DNA from: WLMZ01 sp043753895
Lineage (GTDB): Bacteria; Actinomycetota; Acidimicrobiia; Acidimicrobiales; Ilumatobacteraceae
Direction of reading: 5' to 3'
Length of the DNA stretch: 64,000 nt
Assembly (NCBI GenBank): GCA_043753895.1
Contig: JAYUWK010000171.1
Span: 91,974 to 155,973 of the forward strand
Part shown: positions 1-8,604 of the stretch, in pieces
Layout: each line of letters starts with the position of its first letter
How positions within the stretch are numbered: position 1 is the first letter of the stretch
Translations under genes and position numbers: made by a program
The notes under the pieces: generated by a model
The model's database searches: none
Told to the model about the DNA's origin: nothing
What the model saw: only the letters and a program-made list of their open reading frames with translations

Positions 1-1498
1 CGAGGTGTGCGTTGGTCAATGAGCGGATGATCTCGATCGCGCGCGTCGCGGACTCGATGGACGAATGGTTCAAACGAGTGACCAGCACGATCACGTCGGC
101 ATGCGGGACCAACTCGAGTACTTCAGCGGTGACACCCACCGGGGAGCTGTCGATGACGACTGCGGAAGCCAACGCGGTGAGCTCGGGAAGTAGACGCGCT
201 GTCTCGCGCGCCAGATCGCCGGGCGATGCATCGATGCCGGCGAGATCGAGGATCGCGAGATCGGGGATGCTGCTCGATGCCAGCAACACCGCAGTCGGCA
301 GATTGACGAGGTCTTCGTAGGAGAAGCCGAGGCGGCGGGCCTTCCTCCCGACGATGCGCTCCATCAGCGCCGGCCGGCGGAAATCGGTGTTCACTGCAAC
401 GGTTCGCAATCCGGTTTCGACGAACGCGGCCGCGAGGTTGGCCGACACCGATGTCTTGCCATCGCCCGATCCAGCTGAGACTACAAGCACCACCGGTGCG
501 CGTCCCACGGCACGCGCTGCACCACCTTCGACAAAACCAACCACACTGCGCAGCGTGCGATAGGCATCGGACAGGGCGTCGTGACGACCGGGGACCACCA
601 CCAGTCCCTCAGCGACCTCCTTCGTGGTGATCGGAATCGCAACCTGCATACGAAGGCCGAAGATCGACTCGGCCTGCTGTCGTGTGCGAATGCGCCGGTC
701 GAGTCGGGCGAGCACCAGCACCACCCCGAAACCGATCATCGCGCCGACACCGCCGAGGAGGACGCCGCGACTCAGGCGCGACTGCGGCGCCGAAAGGCCG
801 CCGATACCGCCGCTCTGGCCCTTGATGGCAATGGCTTCGGCGCGCTCCAACGTGGTCAGCTGCAATTGACTCTGATCGATCTGGAGCTGGTTGTTCTGCT
901 CGAACGCGAGGCTGTACTGATGGCTCAGCGCGTCGAGCTGTGCTGCGGTGACCTTGTCATTGGGACTCGCGGCGGCAACCGGTTCGAGCAGTTGGATCTG
1001 GGCCTTCAGCGCGTCGAGACGCTTCTGCGATGCCGCGACACGATCGAACTGGAGAGTGTCTTGGCGCTCGGCGAGATACTTGGTGAGTTCATCGGCAAAT
1101 GCGTCGGCGATGAGCACCGCTTGCTCGGCGGTTGCCTGCGTGGTGGTGATGCGCAGCGCCCCACTGTTCTGGTCGTACTCGACCACTACCTGCGTAGCGA
1201 GCTCGGCTGGCGCACCGTTGTAACGAATCGACTGCGCCACACGCTTGGGCACCTCGCCTGTGGTAGTGAACAACTGCAATTGATTGATCACGACCGAGTT
1301 GCCGGATGAACCCTGTAAGGACGAGGAATCCGCGATCAGCAATGTATGGCTTGCGGTCCACCTCGTGGTGGAGTCAACCGCAGCCGCTTTGGGGGTCGCC
1401 GGGGAAGGCAGTGCCCCGGCGAGCACGCCCAGCAACGCCAACGCCACCACCACCCACCAGCGGCGTCGAAGCGCCCCAAGAATTGTCGCCGTATTCAG
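1..1498 (-). CDS. Wzz-type chain-length regulator fused to BY-kinase (3' end outside window)
   Basis: This is an inner-membrane polysaccharide co-polymerase joined to a cytoplasmic tyrosine autokinase. The reverse strand stays open from 1498 to the window edge (about 499 residues), so roughly the last 10-30 residues are missing. An N-terminal membrane helix follows LRRRWWVVV. A long periplasmic coiled-coil part and a second helix (GAMIGFGVVLVLA) come next. The kinase domain has Walker A SAGSGDGKTS and the A'-like VNTDFRRP. No ATG, GTG or TTG lies ahead of the first helix. The CTG at 1496-1498, 6 nt after GGAG, is the likeliest start and is matched in the paralogue at 58485-60074. The DUF4012 gene lies just upstream. 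Role in glycan chain length and export is inferred from the family. Confidence 0.85.
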   Translation of the reverse strand, partial: MNTATILGALRRRWWVVVALALLGVLAGALPSPATPKAAAVDSTTRWTASHTLLIADSSSLQGSSGNSVVINQLQLFTTTGEVPKRVAQSIRYNGAPAELATQVVVEYDQNSGALRITTTQATAEQAVLIADAFADELTKYLAERQDTLQFDRVAASQKRLDALKAQIQLLEPVAAASPNDKVTAAQLDALSHQYSLAFEQNNQLQIDQSQLQLTTLERAEAIAIKGQSGGIGGLSAPQSRLSRGVLLGGVGAMIGFGVVLVLARLDRRIRTRQQAESIFGLRMQVAIPITTKEVAEGLVVVPGRHDALSDAYRTLRSVVGFVEGGAARAVGRAPVVLVVSAGSGDGKTSVSANLAAAFVETGLRTVAVNTDFRRPALMERIVGRKARRLGFSYEDLVNLPTAVLLASSSIPDLAILDLAGIDASPGDLARETARLLPELTALASAVVIDSSPVGVTAEVLELVPHADVIVLVTRLNHSSIESATRAIEIIRSLTNAHL

Positions 1499-1550
1499 GA
1501 CCTGCTCCGCCTTTCGAAGTACGCCGAGTGTAGACGCCCGACCTGCTGGC

Positions 1551-3842
1551 TCAACGCCAGGCCACCAATCCTGAGAGAGACAAGACACTGCGCCGCTTCA
1601 GCGTGCCGGCGTAGCCAGCGACCGTGCGGCCGTCGCCGTCGATGGCCTTCGCAAAGAGTCTCTCAGGAATCCGCAGGGGCTGGGGTCGATACACCAGTTC
1701 ATAGGGGCTTGCCGAAAGATTGCCCTCGAGCGTGAACCGAACTGTCAACTTCTGCCCCGGGGCGAGGGTGATCAGTGTCGAGTACACGTTCCATCCCAGC
1801 TCGGTGCCCGAGAAGGTACCGATCTGTTTGCCGTCGATCGAAACGCCCTGCAGTGACAGCGGCGAATATACGCTGAGCAGGGTGCGATTTGTTCCGGCGG
1901 GCAGGCCGATGATGTTGCCGATCACATAGTCGGGATAGCCGGTGGACGGTGCCGTGTTGGTCAACGTGATCGAGGCAACTGAGGTTGTATGACCCGTGTG
2001 TTGATCGAACTTTGCGTCGTAGCGCACCTCGCGTTGCAGAAAGCTGTCGATCTTGCTGCCGCTCGCGTTGTCGCTGACCACCGCGAGCCCGTCGTGCCCG
2101 CCGGTACTCGGCAGGCTGGCATCGATGCCGGCGAGGTCGAAGAGATGCTGCTCATCGGGTCGCTTCGCCCAGCCCGAAATATGACCCTGGGTTGCCGCAG
2201 GACCGAGGTCGGCCGCGAGCACCTGGGGACTCGGCAGGTGTGATCCGAGCACCTGATCGACTGTGGCCTGCGTGACCGCTTCGAGGACATCGCGTCGTTC
2301 GCCCTCGGGACGGCTGTACTGGTCGAGCAAGAGAAATTGCTCTACCGTCGACGCCGACAGTGACAGCCCGACCTCGGGAAGTGTCACCGGACCCGTCAAC
2401 TTGAGAAGAGCGGCGATGCCGGCCGTGTCGATGATGAACACCCCGTCGACAGGACGCCCCGTCGCCTGCTCGTAGAGCTGGGCCATCGACGTGCCGACGG
2501 CGGGCATGTCGGGAGGCATGGTGATGTTGCTCCAGAACTTCGGCGTCACCGAGCCGCCCTGTGTGCCCGCACCGAATTGCCCGAAGCGAGCGAAATACTC
2601 GTCGCTGGCCTGCAAGGTAACCTTAGGGAGCTTCGACAAAGCGTTGATCAGCTCGGCGGTTCGCCCGTTGGCCGCCATCTTCATGCGGCCATGGTCGATG
2701 GTGATCTCGGCCCAGTTGCCCATCAATCCCGTCTGGCCCCGCGCTTCGGCAGAGCTGGTGAACGCCACGAAGTACCGTCGCAGTCCATCGATACCGAGCA
2801 GCGCCGGACCGCGTTGCGCTGCCTGTGCGCTGGTCTCGGCTTGACGAGCAATCTCATGCGCGAGAACGGTGGCCTTGTCGAGCCGACCCTGGAACTGGGT
2901 GAGCAACCACGGCGACGCTGCATCGTCGAGTGCCGTTGCGAGACCGTCCACGGTGGCCTGCAGCTCACCAAGCGGCTTGGAGAGCAGCGACAGGGCCTGC
3001 ACATCGATGACACCGTTTTGCACAGTGAGTTGATTGAGGTCGACCACGTCGAGCGTCTTCGCGGCAGCCGTGGCCGCAGCAGCAGCCTTACCCATGATGT
3101 CGCCAGCCGCACGGTGCTGGGCCAACACGGGCACCAGTCGAGCCGGCTGTGTCCACGGCGCGCCCAGACTGTCGGAGGCATCGTTCAATTCGGTTGCAGC
3201 CGAGCGCAGCGCCTTGGCCGCAGCAGTGGGATCACCACTCTTGATCGCGTTCAGGCCGTGCACGAGATCGCGATATCCGCCGGTCGCGTGGGATCGGGCC
3301 GACAAACCACCGGCCGCCAACCCAATGGTGGCAAGAACCCCAAGGGCTAGCAGAATGCACGCGCCCCAATACACGCGGACGCGCACATAGCCCGGTCGTC
3401 GGGCCAGGCCCGTGAGGATCAGGAACAGCGCAACGGCGGCGGCGGTGACCACGGATGCCGAGAACCACGGGTTCACGTGAGACCGCAACAGCGCTTGCAC
3501 CACGGTGGCCGCGATCAGCGCTCGCACTGGCGCATATCCGCGTTGTTGCAGACCCAGCCAGACGGACGCACCGAAACCTACTAATGCCGCGATCGCAAAC
3601 ACCGGGCTACCCATTGCAAGAAGGGCACCGATGCTCGACCCCACGAGCAACGCCCACCAGGGCGCCGAGGCGCCCACCCACGTGACGAATAACGCGAACG
3701 CCGCGGTGACGAATGCGTCCGGTACGGCTTCTCCCGTCGGATGACAACCGGCAAACGCGGCAAGCACGCCGGCGGCGACCGCAATGGCCCCCACGGCATA
3801 CGCGTTTGCCCGCGTGATGGTATTGCGCCGCCTCGATTTCAT
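1551..3842 (-). CDS. DUF4012 domain membrane protein
   Basis: A 763-residue protein with five or six hydrophobic helices in the first ~175 residues (for example AYAVGAIAVAAGVLAAFAG), followed by a large extracytoplasmic DUF4012 region that ends in YRPQPL and KRRSVLSLSGL. DUF4012 proteins occur in actinobacterial polysaccharide loci and their biochemical role is unknown. It is the first gene of a minus-strand unit whose next gene, 52 nt downstream, is the Wzz/BY-kinase. The same pair recurs at 58485-62427 with clear protein similarity along the whole length. The ATG is preceded by GGCGG. Assignment to surface glycan assembly is inferred from context. Confidence 0.85.
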   Translation of the reverse strand: MKSRRRNTITRANAYAVGAIAVAAGVLAAFAGCHPTGEAVPDAFVTAAFALFVTWVGASAPWWALLVGSSIGALLAMGSPVFAIAALVGFGASVWLGLQQRGYAPVRALIAATVVQALLRSHVNPWFSASVVTAAAVALFLILTGLARRPGYVRVRVYWGACILLALGVLATIGLAAGGLSARSHATGGYRDLVHGLNAIKSGDPTAAAKALRSAATELNDASDSLGAPWTQPARLVPVLAQHRAAGDIMGKAAAAATAAAKTLDVVDLNQLTVQNGVIDVQALSLLSKPLGELQATVDGLATALDDAASPWLLTQFQGRLDKATVLAHEIARQAETSAQAAQRGPALLGIDGLRRYFVAFTSSAEARGQTGLMGNWAEITIDHGRMKMAANGRTAELINALSKLPKVTLQASDEYFARFGQFGAGTQGGSVTPKFWSNITMPPDMPAVGTSMAQLYEQATGRPVDGVFIIDTAGIAALLKLTGPVTLPEVGLSLSASTVEQFLLLDQYSRPEGERRDVLEAVTQATVDQVLGSHLPSPQVLAADLGPAATQGHISGWAKRPDEQHLFDLAGIDASLPSTGGHDGLAVVSDNASGSKIDSFLQREVRYDAKFDQHTGHTTSVASITLTNTAPSTGYPDYVIGNIIGLPAGTNRTLLSVYSPLSLQGVSIDGKQIGTFSGTELGWNVYSTLITLAPGQKLTVRFTLEGNLSASPYELVYRPQPLRIPERLFAKAIDGDGRTVAGYAGTLKRRSVLSLSGLVAWR

Positions 3843-3908
3843 CCGCCGACCATTCTTACCGTGCGAACCCCTCCAACGGAGGTCACCATGAGCATGCTAC
3901 GAGCGCGG

Positions 3909-4838
3909 TCACTGCGATCGCATCCAGGCGACCGTCGCTGCAAGGCCCTCGGCGAAGGGTGTCGGCTGCACGTTGGCGAACAACTCCATGAGCCGCGTCG
4001 AGTCGGCTTGACTGTGCGGCACGTCGCCGACGCGCACGTCACTGTGCACGCGCTCAACCGGATGGCCGAGAAGCCGTTCGATCTCGGCAATCACGTCAAG
4101 CAGACTCACGCGGCCGCCGTGGGCGAGGTTCACGGGTTCGTCACTGGTGACCCGACGCACGATTGCGTCGGTGACCACCGCGCACAACGTGTCGACGTAG
4201 GTGAAGTCGCGGCTTTGCGTGCCGTCGCCGTGAACAGGCAACGGTTGTCCGCGTAAGGCCGCATCGACGAACACCGGAATGACCGCGGCATAGACGTGAC
4301 CCGCCGATTGATGCGGGCCGAACACGTTGAAGAAACGAAACACCAGCACCGGCAATCCGTAACTGCGCCCCCACGCAAGCGTGTACGACTCGGTGGCCAG
4401 CTTGCTCGCCGCATACGGCGACAGCGGTCGTGTGGCAAGACCCTCGTGCTTGGGCAGCGTGGGGTTCGCGCCATACACACTGCTCGACGATGCAACCACC
4501 ACGTGCAAGTTGCCGTGTCGACGCGCCGCCTCGAGCACCATCGCCGTACCGGTTGCATTGGCGTGATGGGTGGCCATCGGGTCGGCCACGCTGCGCGGCA
4601 CGCTGCCCAGCGCGGCGAGATGCACGACCGCGCCAGCACCGGCGAATGCCTCGTCGAGCGCAGTGTTGTCGGTGATGGATCCGTGCACGAACGTGACATC
4701 GAGACCATCGAGGTTGGCGCCAATACCCGTGGACAGGTCGTCGAGGACCACTACCGATGACACCGTTGGCGCGGCGAGCAGATGCCGACACAGGTTCGAC
4801 CCGATGAAACCTGCCCCACCCGTGACAACAACTCGCAT
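3909..4838 (-). CDS. NAD-dependent epimerase/dehydratase (UDP-glucose 4-epimerase-like)
   Basis: A 309-residue extended short-chain dehydrogenase. The N-terminal NAD-binding motif is TGGAGFIGS. The active-site Tyr and Lys are in YAASK, with the catalytic Ser in the SSSSVYG segment just before. Further family markers are HLAALGSVPRS and the C-terminal half that binds the nucleotide sugar. It most likely interconverts UDP-hexoses in the cytoplasm to supply glycosyltransferases; the exact substrate cannot be read from the sequence. It starts 9 nt after the end of the Prx-like selenoprotein candidate on the same strand, so the two are probably co-transcribed. Confidence 0.85.
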   Translation of the reverse strand: MRVVVTGGAGFIGSNLCRHLLAAPTVSSVVVLDDLSTGIGANLDGLDVTFVHGSITDNTALDEAFAGAGAVVHLAALGSVPRSVADPMATHHANATGTAMVLEAARRHGNLHVVVASSSSVYGANPTLPKHEGLATRPLSPYAASKLATESYTLAWGRSYGLPVLVFRFFNVFGPHQSAGHVYAAVIPVFVDAALRGQPLPVHGDGTQSRDFTYVDTLCAVVTDAIVRRVTSDEPVNLAHGGRVSLLDVIAEIERLLGHPVERVHSDVRVGDVPHSQADSTRLMELFANVQPTPFAEGLAATVAWMRSQ

Positions 4839-4847
4839 CGGGGCAGG

Positions 4848-5384
4848 CTACTTCTTGGCGAGGGCGGCCATCACGTCGCCGAGCGGCGCGTGATCACCGA
4901 AGTCCTTATCGAGATGTTGGTAGAACACGGTGTCGCCGGGACCCATCACGAAGGTGGCACCCAACTGCAGGGACCGCGAACCGGTCTTGTGCTGGGAATG
5001 TCCTGCCTTGCGCGCACGATTGCCGGCTTTCAACACACTCGGGCTGAGCATGCCGGTGAGGGCCTTGGCGCCGCCCTTCAGCGAGGCCACCCCGGCAGCG
5101 TTGCCGTCCTCGTCGACCAGCACTGCGAACGGCACCTTCTCGTCATCGACGAACGACTTGGCGTACATCATGTTGCCGGTTCCAACGGCTACCACATCGG
5201 CGCCAGCGGCCGTGATCTCGGAGTAGTTGTCACGCAACTGCGCGGCATGCTCTCGGCAGAACACTCAACCGAAGTGTCGGAGGAAGACGAGCACGATCGG
5301 CTTGTCGGACCAGTAGTCACCGAGGCGGTGCTGCTGGCCGTCGATACCATCGAGCTGGATATCAGCAAGCTGTGCGGGGTTCAT
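4848..5384 (-). CDS. Peroxiredoxin-like (PRXL2/SelU-like) protein with in-frame UGA, probable selenoprotein
   Basis: A thioredoxin-fold AhpC/TSA-like protein of 178 residues if UGA codon 40 (positions 5267-5265) is read through. Conventional gene calling sees only the 138 residues after the stop. The ATG at 5384 begins MNPAQLADIQLDG, and the sequence runs FLRHFG-UGA-VFCRE, so UGA sits at the first position of the family's CxxC redox motif. Eukaryotic SelU has selenocysteine at the same place. Both flanks keep normal family sequence with no frame change. A hairpin follows 21 nt downstream of the UGA, and a tRNA-Sec gene lies 8 kb away. The alternatives are a nonsense mutation or a sequencing error at a Cys codon. 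Confidence 0.8.
5231..5244 (-). promoter_or_regulatory. Candidate bacterial SECIS hairpin
   Basis: On the coding strand, CGCGC-AGUU-GCGUG forms a 5-bp stem (one G-U pair) with a 4-nt loop. The loop lies 26-29 nt after the UGA at 5267-5265. Known bacterial SECIS elements sit in the reading frame shortly after the UGA and carry a G in the apical loop, as here. The pairing was found by eye, and no folding energy was computed. Confidence 0.45.
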
Positions 5385-5424
5385 GTGGTCAGTCTGTCAC
5401 GAACGTCGTGTCCTGCTTCGTCCG

Positions 5425-5976
5425 TCACCGATTCGTGACGATGGGTTCGGTGGGGCCGATACCGCGTTGGGGACACGGCACGTTGGCGTCACCGACTCGA
5501 ACGTCGGCACCGAGCGTCTCGGATGATGTGCCCGACGGCGACACGAGGGCAATGGTGAGTTGGCTACATCCCTTCGATGGCGTGCCTGACAGCCAGTGGC
5601 CAGCCTTGGTCTGCGTGAACGGTTCGCCGCCGGGCCACGCAAGCGTGACCGCTCCGTCGCCGACCACGACGACCTCTATCGGCTTGGCGGTGTCAATCAG
5701 GATCGGGTCGTAGTCGAACGCGATGTAGCCGGTGCCGGTGAGCGTGGCGCACTCCGAGGAGCCAATGCCGAACGTGGGGTCCACGCTCTTGCCGTCGACG
5801 ACCAGGGTCACGGTCGGCAACACTTCGCCGGCCACGCAGTCTCCCGGCGGCGGAACGGTGCCAACGGGCGTGGCGGCGACGCTCGCGCTGTCGGGAGTGG
5901 ACGACGTTTCGTTCGAACACGCGGTCAGCGCGACAGCAGCGACGACAGCAAGGGAACAGAACAACATGCGTCGCAT
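5425..5976 (-). CDS. Putative secreted lipoprotein
   Basis: A 183-residue protein starting at the ATG at 5976 (MRRMLFCSLAVVAAVALTAC). It has a short basic n-region, a hydrophobic core and a lipobox LTAC whose Cys would be lipidated. A Ser/Thr/Pro-rich linker follows, then a small beta-rich domain with a few cysteines. A longer reading frame exists upstream, but it would place the signal peptide internally, so it was rejected. The protein is predicted to be anchored outside the membrane. No function can be assigned from sequence. It lies on the same strand upstream of the Prx-like gene, about 40 nt away. Confidence 0.6.
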   Translation of the reverse strand: MRRMLFCSLAVVAAVALTACSNETSSTPDSASVAATPVGTVPPPGDCVAGEVLPTVTLVVDGKSVDPTFGIGSSECATLTGTGYIAFDYDPILIDTAKPIEVVVVGDGAVTLAWPGGEPFTQTKAGHWLSGTPSKGCSQLTIALVSPSGTSSETLGADVRVGDANVPCPQRGIGPTEPIVTNR

Positions 5977-6061
5977 AGGCGACAGTGAAGGTATCGCACG
6001 CCCGTCCGCCACTGCGTGCAGCCCACAGCCGTGCGATTCTCCCGCCGGTGTGTCCATTTAC

Positions 6062-6091
6062 CTACTGTAGAGTAGACTACTGTAGAGTAGA
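6062..6091 (+). repeat. Tandem 15-bp repeat upstream of ATPase gene (candidate operator)
   Basis: Two head-to-tail copies of CTACTGTAGAGTAGA occupy 6062-6076 and 6077-6091, directly before the ATPase start. Each copy is itself close to an inverted repeat (CTAC...GTAG). This arrangement and AT-richness, unusual for the window, suggest a regulator-binding site or promoter for the gene at 6106. Confidence 0.5.
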
Positions 6092-6105
6092 TAATGAGGA
6101 GAAAC

Positions 6106-7560
6106 ATGATTGATCCCTTTGTCTGGAAGTCGGTGGACCAGTTCGTCAATCGGGTCGACGAGCTCGGGGTGCTCGACCGATGGTGGAACTCTGCCGAGCG
6201 GATGCCCGTGAATCTGTACGGTCGGCGACGTGCTGGCAAGTCGTGGCTTTTCCGCCGTTTCGCCCACGGCAAGCCGGCTGTTCTCCTTGTGGCACGTCGC
6301 GTCGCACCCGGCACTCTCTTGGACGACTTCGCCGAGCGACTCGAGCCATTGCTGGGTGTCCGCCCCGCGTTGCCCGATCTCGCCACCCTGTTCCGGGTTC
6401 TCTATCGGAGTGCTCGCGAGCACAAGGTATTGGTCGTCATCGATGAGTTCCCGTACCTGCTGCCGACAACGAATACCGAGATCGAGCGGGAACTCAGCGC
6501 ACTCCAGCAGGTCATCGAGGAAGAACGCGATGGATCGCGTCTCAAGCTCGTGCTGTGCGGGTCACTCGTGGATCAGATGGAATCGCTCCTCGCCGAGCGC
6601 AGCCCGCTGTATGGCCGCCTCCTCCCACTGCAATTGAAGCCACTTGACTTCAACAGCGCTCGCCTCTTCCTCGATGGTTTCGCTTCGTACGAGCAGTTCG
6701 AGCGCTTCGCCATCGCTGGAGGCATGCCCCGATATCTTTCGGTGTTCAGCGAACGGTCGAAGGTACGCGAGATCGTCTGCTCGCACGTTCTCAACCGCAA
6801 CTCGGCCTTGTGGGACGAGGGTCGCTCCGTGCTCGAGCAGGAGCTTCGGGAACCGAAGGTCTATTTCGCGATCCTGCAGGCTTTGGCCACCGGTGACAAA
6901 GAAATCAACGAGATCGCTCAGGCGATCAGGTCCGACGCCAAACGAGTGTCCAAGTACCTCAACGTCCTCCACGACATGAGCGTGATCGAGCGAAGAATGC
7001 CCATCGACGCTGACGTGAACAGCCGCAGTGGTCACTGGCACCTACGCGATCCATTCTTCCGATTCTGGTTTCGCTTTGTCTTCCCGTTCCAAGACGATCT
7101 GGAGTCAGGACTGCGGGCTACCGACCTGTACGACGCGGAGATCGCCGACTCCTTGAACGACCACGTGGCACCCGAGTTCGAGGAGTTCTGTCGGCGATGG
7201 ACCCGTCAGCAGTACGGCGCTCAAGCAACCAAAGTCGGCGCTTGGTGGGGACTTGCGCTCAACAATCTCCGTCGATCCGGTGAACGCCATTCTGAGGAGA
7301 TCGACGTTGTCGGACTGCGACAAGGCCGTGTGACTCTGGTTGGGGAGGCACGTTGGCGAAACGCTGCGATGGGAGTCGACCTGCTCGCTTCGATCGACGA
7401 ATTCAAGCTCCCTGCACTCAGGCAATCCGGACTCAAGGTCGTCAAGCAGCCGCATATTCTCCTGTACTCGCGAGGTGGTTACACCAAAGGCGTCATCGCC
7501 GCAGCGACCGATCGGGACGACGTGACCCTGGTGGATGTCGAAGCAGCGCTCCGCGACTGA
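6106..7560 (+). CDS. AAA ATPase of the archaeal-ATPase/DUF234 family
   Basis: A P-loop ATPase of 484 residues. Walker A is GRRRAGKS near residue 45 and Walker B is VLVVIDEFPYL. A sensor-like LVLCGS follows, then a winged-helix segment. The C-terminal DUF234-type region contains EEIDVVG and LVGEARW, resembling a PD-(D/E)xK nuclease fold in which the usual Lys is Arg. The chosen ATG (6106) has GAGGAG five nt upstream; an earlier ATG at 6094 contains that ribosome-binding site. The family is common in archaea and bacteria, often as isolated genes of unknown function. The tandem repeat just upstream may regulate it. Confidence 0.75.
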   Translation: MIDPFVWKSVDQFVNRVDELGVLDRWWNSAERMPVNLYGRRRAGKSWLFRRFAHGKPAVLLVARRVAPGTLLDDFAERLEPLLGVRPALPDLATLFRVLYRSAREHKVLVVIDEFPYLLPTTNTEIERELSALQQVIEEERDGSRLKLVLCGSLVDQMESLLAERSPLYGRLLPLQLKPLDFNSARLFLDGFASYEQFERFAIAGGMPRYLSVFSERSKVREIVCSHVLNRNSALWDEGRSVLEQELREPKVYFAILQALATGDKEINEIAQAIRSDAKRVSKYLNVLHDMSVIERRMPIDADVNSRSGHWHLRDPFFRFWFRFVFPFQDDLESGLRATDLYDAEIADSLNDHVAPEFEEFCRRWTRQQYGAQATKVGAWWGLALNNLRRSGERHSEEIDVVGLRQGRVTLVGEARWRNAAMGVDLLASIDEFKLPALRQSGLKVVKQPHILLYSRGGYTKGVIAAATDRDDVTLVDVEAALRD

Positions 7561-7567
7561 TGACTGG

Positions 7568-7990
7568 TTAACGGGCTGGGACGTCCGCAGGGTCGCTGGC
7601 TATCGGGCCGGCGGCTGCGGCCATCGTGGCTACCACTCGCACGGCGCGGTCGAAGCCGGTTCTTACGAAGCGGTCAGTCAACGACGCGTCGGTGCACAGC
7701 ACAACCAGGTCGCCGCCAGCGTCTCGCAGTCGGCCGGCGGCACCGAGTAGCACGCCGAGCGCGGAGTCATCGCACGCAGACACGCCGTCGAGGTCGACCA
7801 CCAACGTGGCACCGGGATACTCGTTGCTGAAGCGAACCAGAGCACTGTGAAATGCGGGGATGGTGGCAAGGTCGATCTCGCCACTCACATGCAAGACCTC
7901 GGCAGAACCGACACTGGCTCGGCGCAGGTTGAGTTCCACAGCGCTCGACCCTACCGGGTGCTCCGAGCACCGATGAACGACGCGCTTCAC
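7568..7990 (-). CDS. STAS-domain protein (anti-sigma factor antagonist-like)
   Basis: A 140-residue single STAS domain. Typical strands are AEVLHVSGEIDLAT and ATLVVDLDGVSACDDSALGVLL, where the Ser of DDS is the position phosphorylated in SpoIIAA-like proteins. It would act in the cytoplasm by partner switching with an anti-sigma or serine kinase, but no kinase is nearby. Its GTG start overlaps the TGA of the TadE gene (GTGA), so it is the last gene of the Tad operon and probably translationally coupled. A link between STAS signalling and pilus production is inferred only from this position. Confidence 0.8.
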   Translation of the reverse strand: MKRVVHRCSEHPVGSSAVELNLRRASVGSAEVLHVSGEIDLATIPAFHSALVRFSNEYPGATLVVDLDGVSACDDSALGVLLGAAGRLRDAGGDLVVLCTDASLTDRFVRTGFDRAVRVVATMAAAAGPIASDPADVPAR

Positions 7991-8367
7991 GGAGGTTCCA
8001 AGATCATCGTGGCGGTGCCATGCAACTCGACATTGCGCATGAGTACGCCGATGAGCGGCACGTCGGTGAGGTTCGTGATGACAACGGTCACCGTGACGTA
8101 GCCGTCGTGGGTTGTGGTTGAGACGCGAGCCGCCAACGACACGGCGTGTCGCACCGCGGCGTCGGCGGCGGTGGCCGGGTCAGGCGACACTGCCGCCGCC
8201 CGCGCACCCGCCCGCGCCGCTTCGATGGCCACGAGCTGATCGCGAACGACAACCGCGATCTGCACGATGCCCAACAGCAGCAGGCACAACAGCGGCATGG
8301 CGAGCGCAAGTTCCACTGTGGCCTGACCGCGATCAACTCGGCACCAAGGGCGAGAGCGAATGGTCAC
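7987..8367 (-). CDS. TadE-family pilus assembly pseudopilin
   Basis: A 126-residue TadE-like protein. The prepilin-type segment is RGQATVELALAMPLLCLLLLGI, with Gly-Gln ahead of a hydrophobic helix and the invariant Glu at mature position 5. The rest is an extracytoplasmic domain rich in Thr and Val. It is a minor pseudopilin of the Tad (Flp) pilus and is expected to be processed by a prepilin peptidase, which is not in the window. It overlaps the flanking genes by 4 bp on both sides. Confidence 0.8.
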   Translation of the reverse strand: MTIRSRPWCRVDRGQATVELALAMPLLCLLLLGIVQIAVVVRDQLVAIEAARAGARAAAVSPDPATAADAAVRHAVSLAARVSTTTHDGYVTVTVVITNLTDVPLIGVLMRNVELHGTATMILEPP

Positions 8368-8570
8368 CCGACGCGGTTGATCACTTCGTCGAGGACACGA
8401 TCGAACAGTCGACCGATCTTGCCCCCGCCACCGCCCGACGTGGCCCAGCTCACCACGAGCAACGCGATCACAGCAGCACCGAGCAGCACGAGCGCATATT
8501 CGGTGGTGGCCTGACCGCTGTCGCCAGGTGTGATGAGCCAGGTATGGAGACGTACGACTTGTTTACGCAT
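8364..8570 (-). CDS. DUF4244 Flp-pilin-like small protein
   Basis: A 68-residue protein with the prepilin-like signature DSGQATTEYALVLLGAAVIA, a single helix and a Gly-rich stretch (TSGGGGGK) before an amphipathic tail. Actinobacterial DUF4244 proteins sit at this position in Tad loci and are the best candidates for the major Flp pilin. The ATG has GGAGG seven nt upstream in the 34-nt gap after TadC, which may allow higher independent translation, as fits a structural subunit. Confidence 0.8.
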   Translation of the reverse strand: MRKQVVRLHTWLITPGDSGQATTEYALVLLGAAVIALLVVSWATSGGGGGKIGRLFDRVLDEVINRVG

Positions 8571-8604
8571 GATGAAACCTCCGAGGTGAACGTGATGAGG
8601 GTCG

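Noticed and set aside
581..1309. Long plus-strand frame in the first 1.5 kb
   Set aside because: It is antisense to the Wzz/BY-kinase gene, which has clear motifs on the minus strand. The plus-strand translation matches nothing.
5265..5267. UGA in the Prx-like gene as a simple nonsense mutation
   Set aside because: Possible, but less likely: the frame stays family-like on both sides, the UGA is exactly at the redox Cys, a SECIS-like hairpin follows and selC is nearby.
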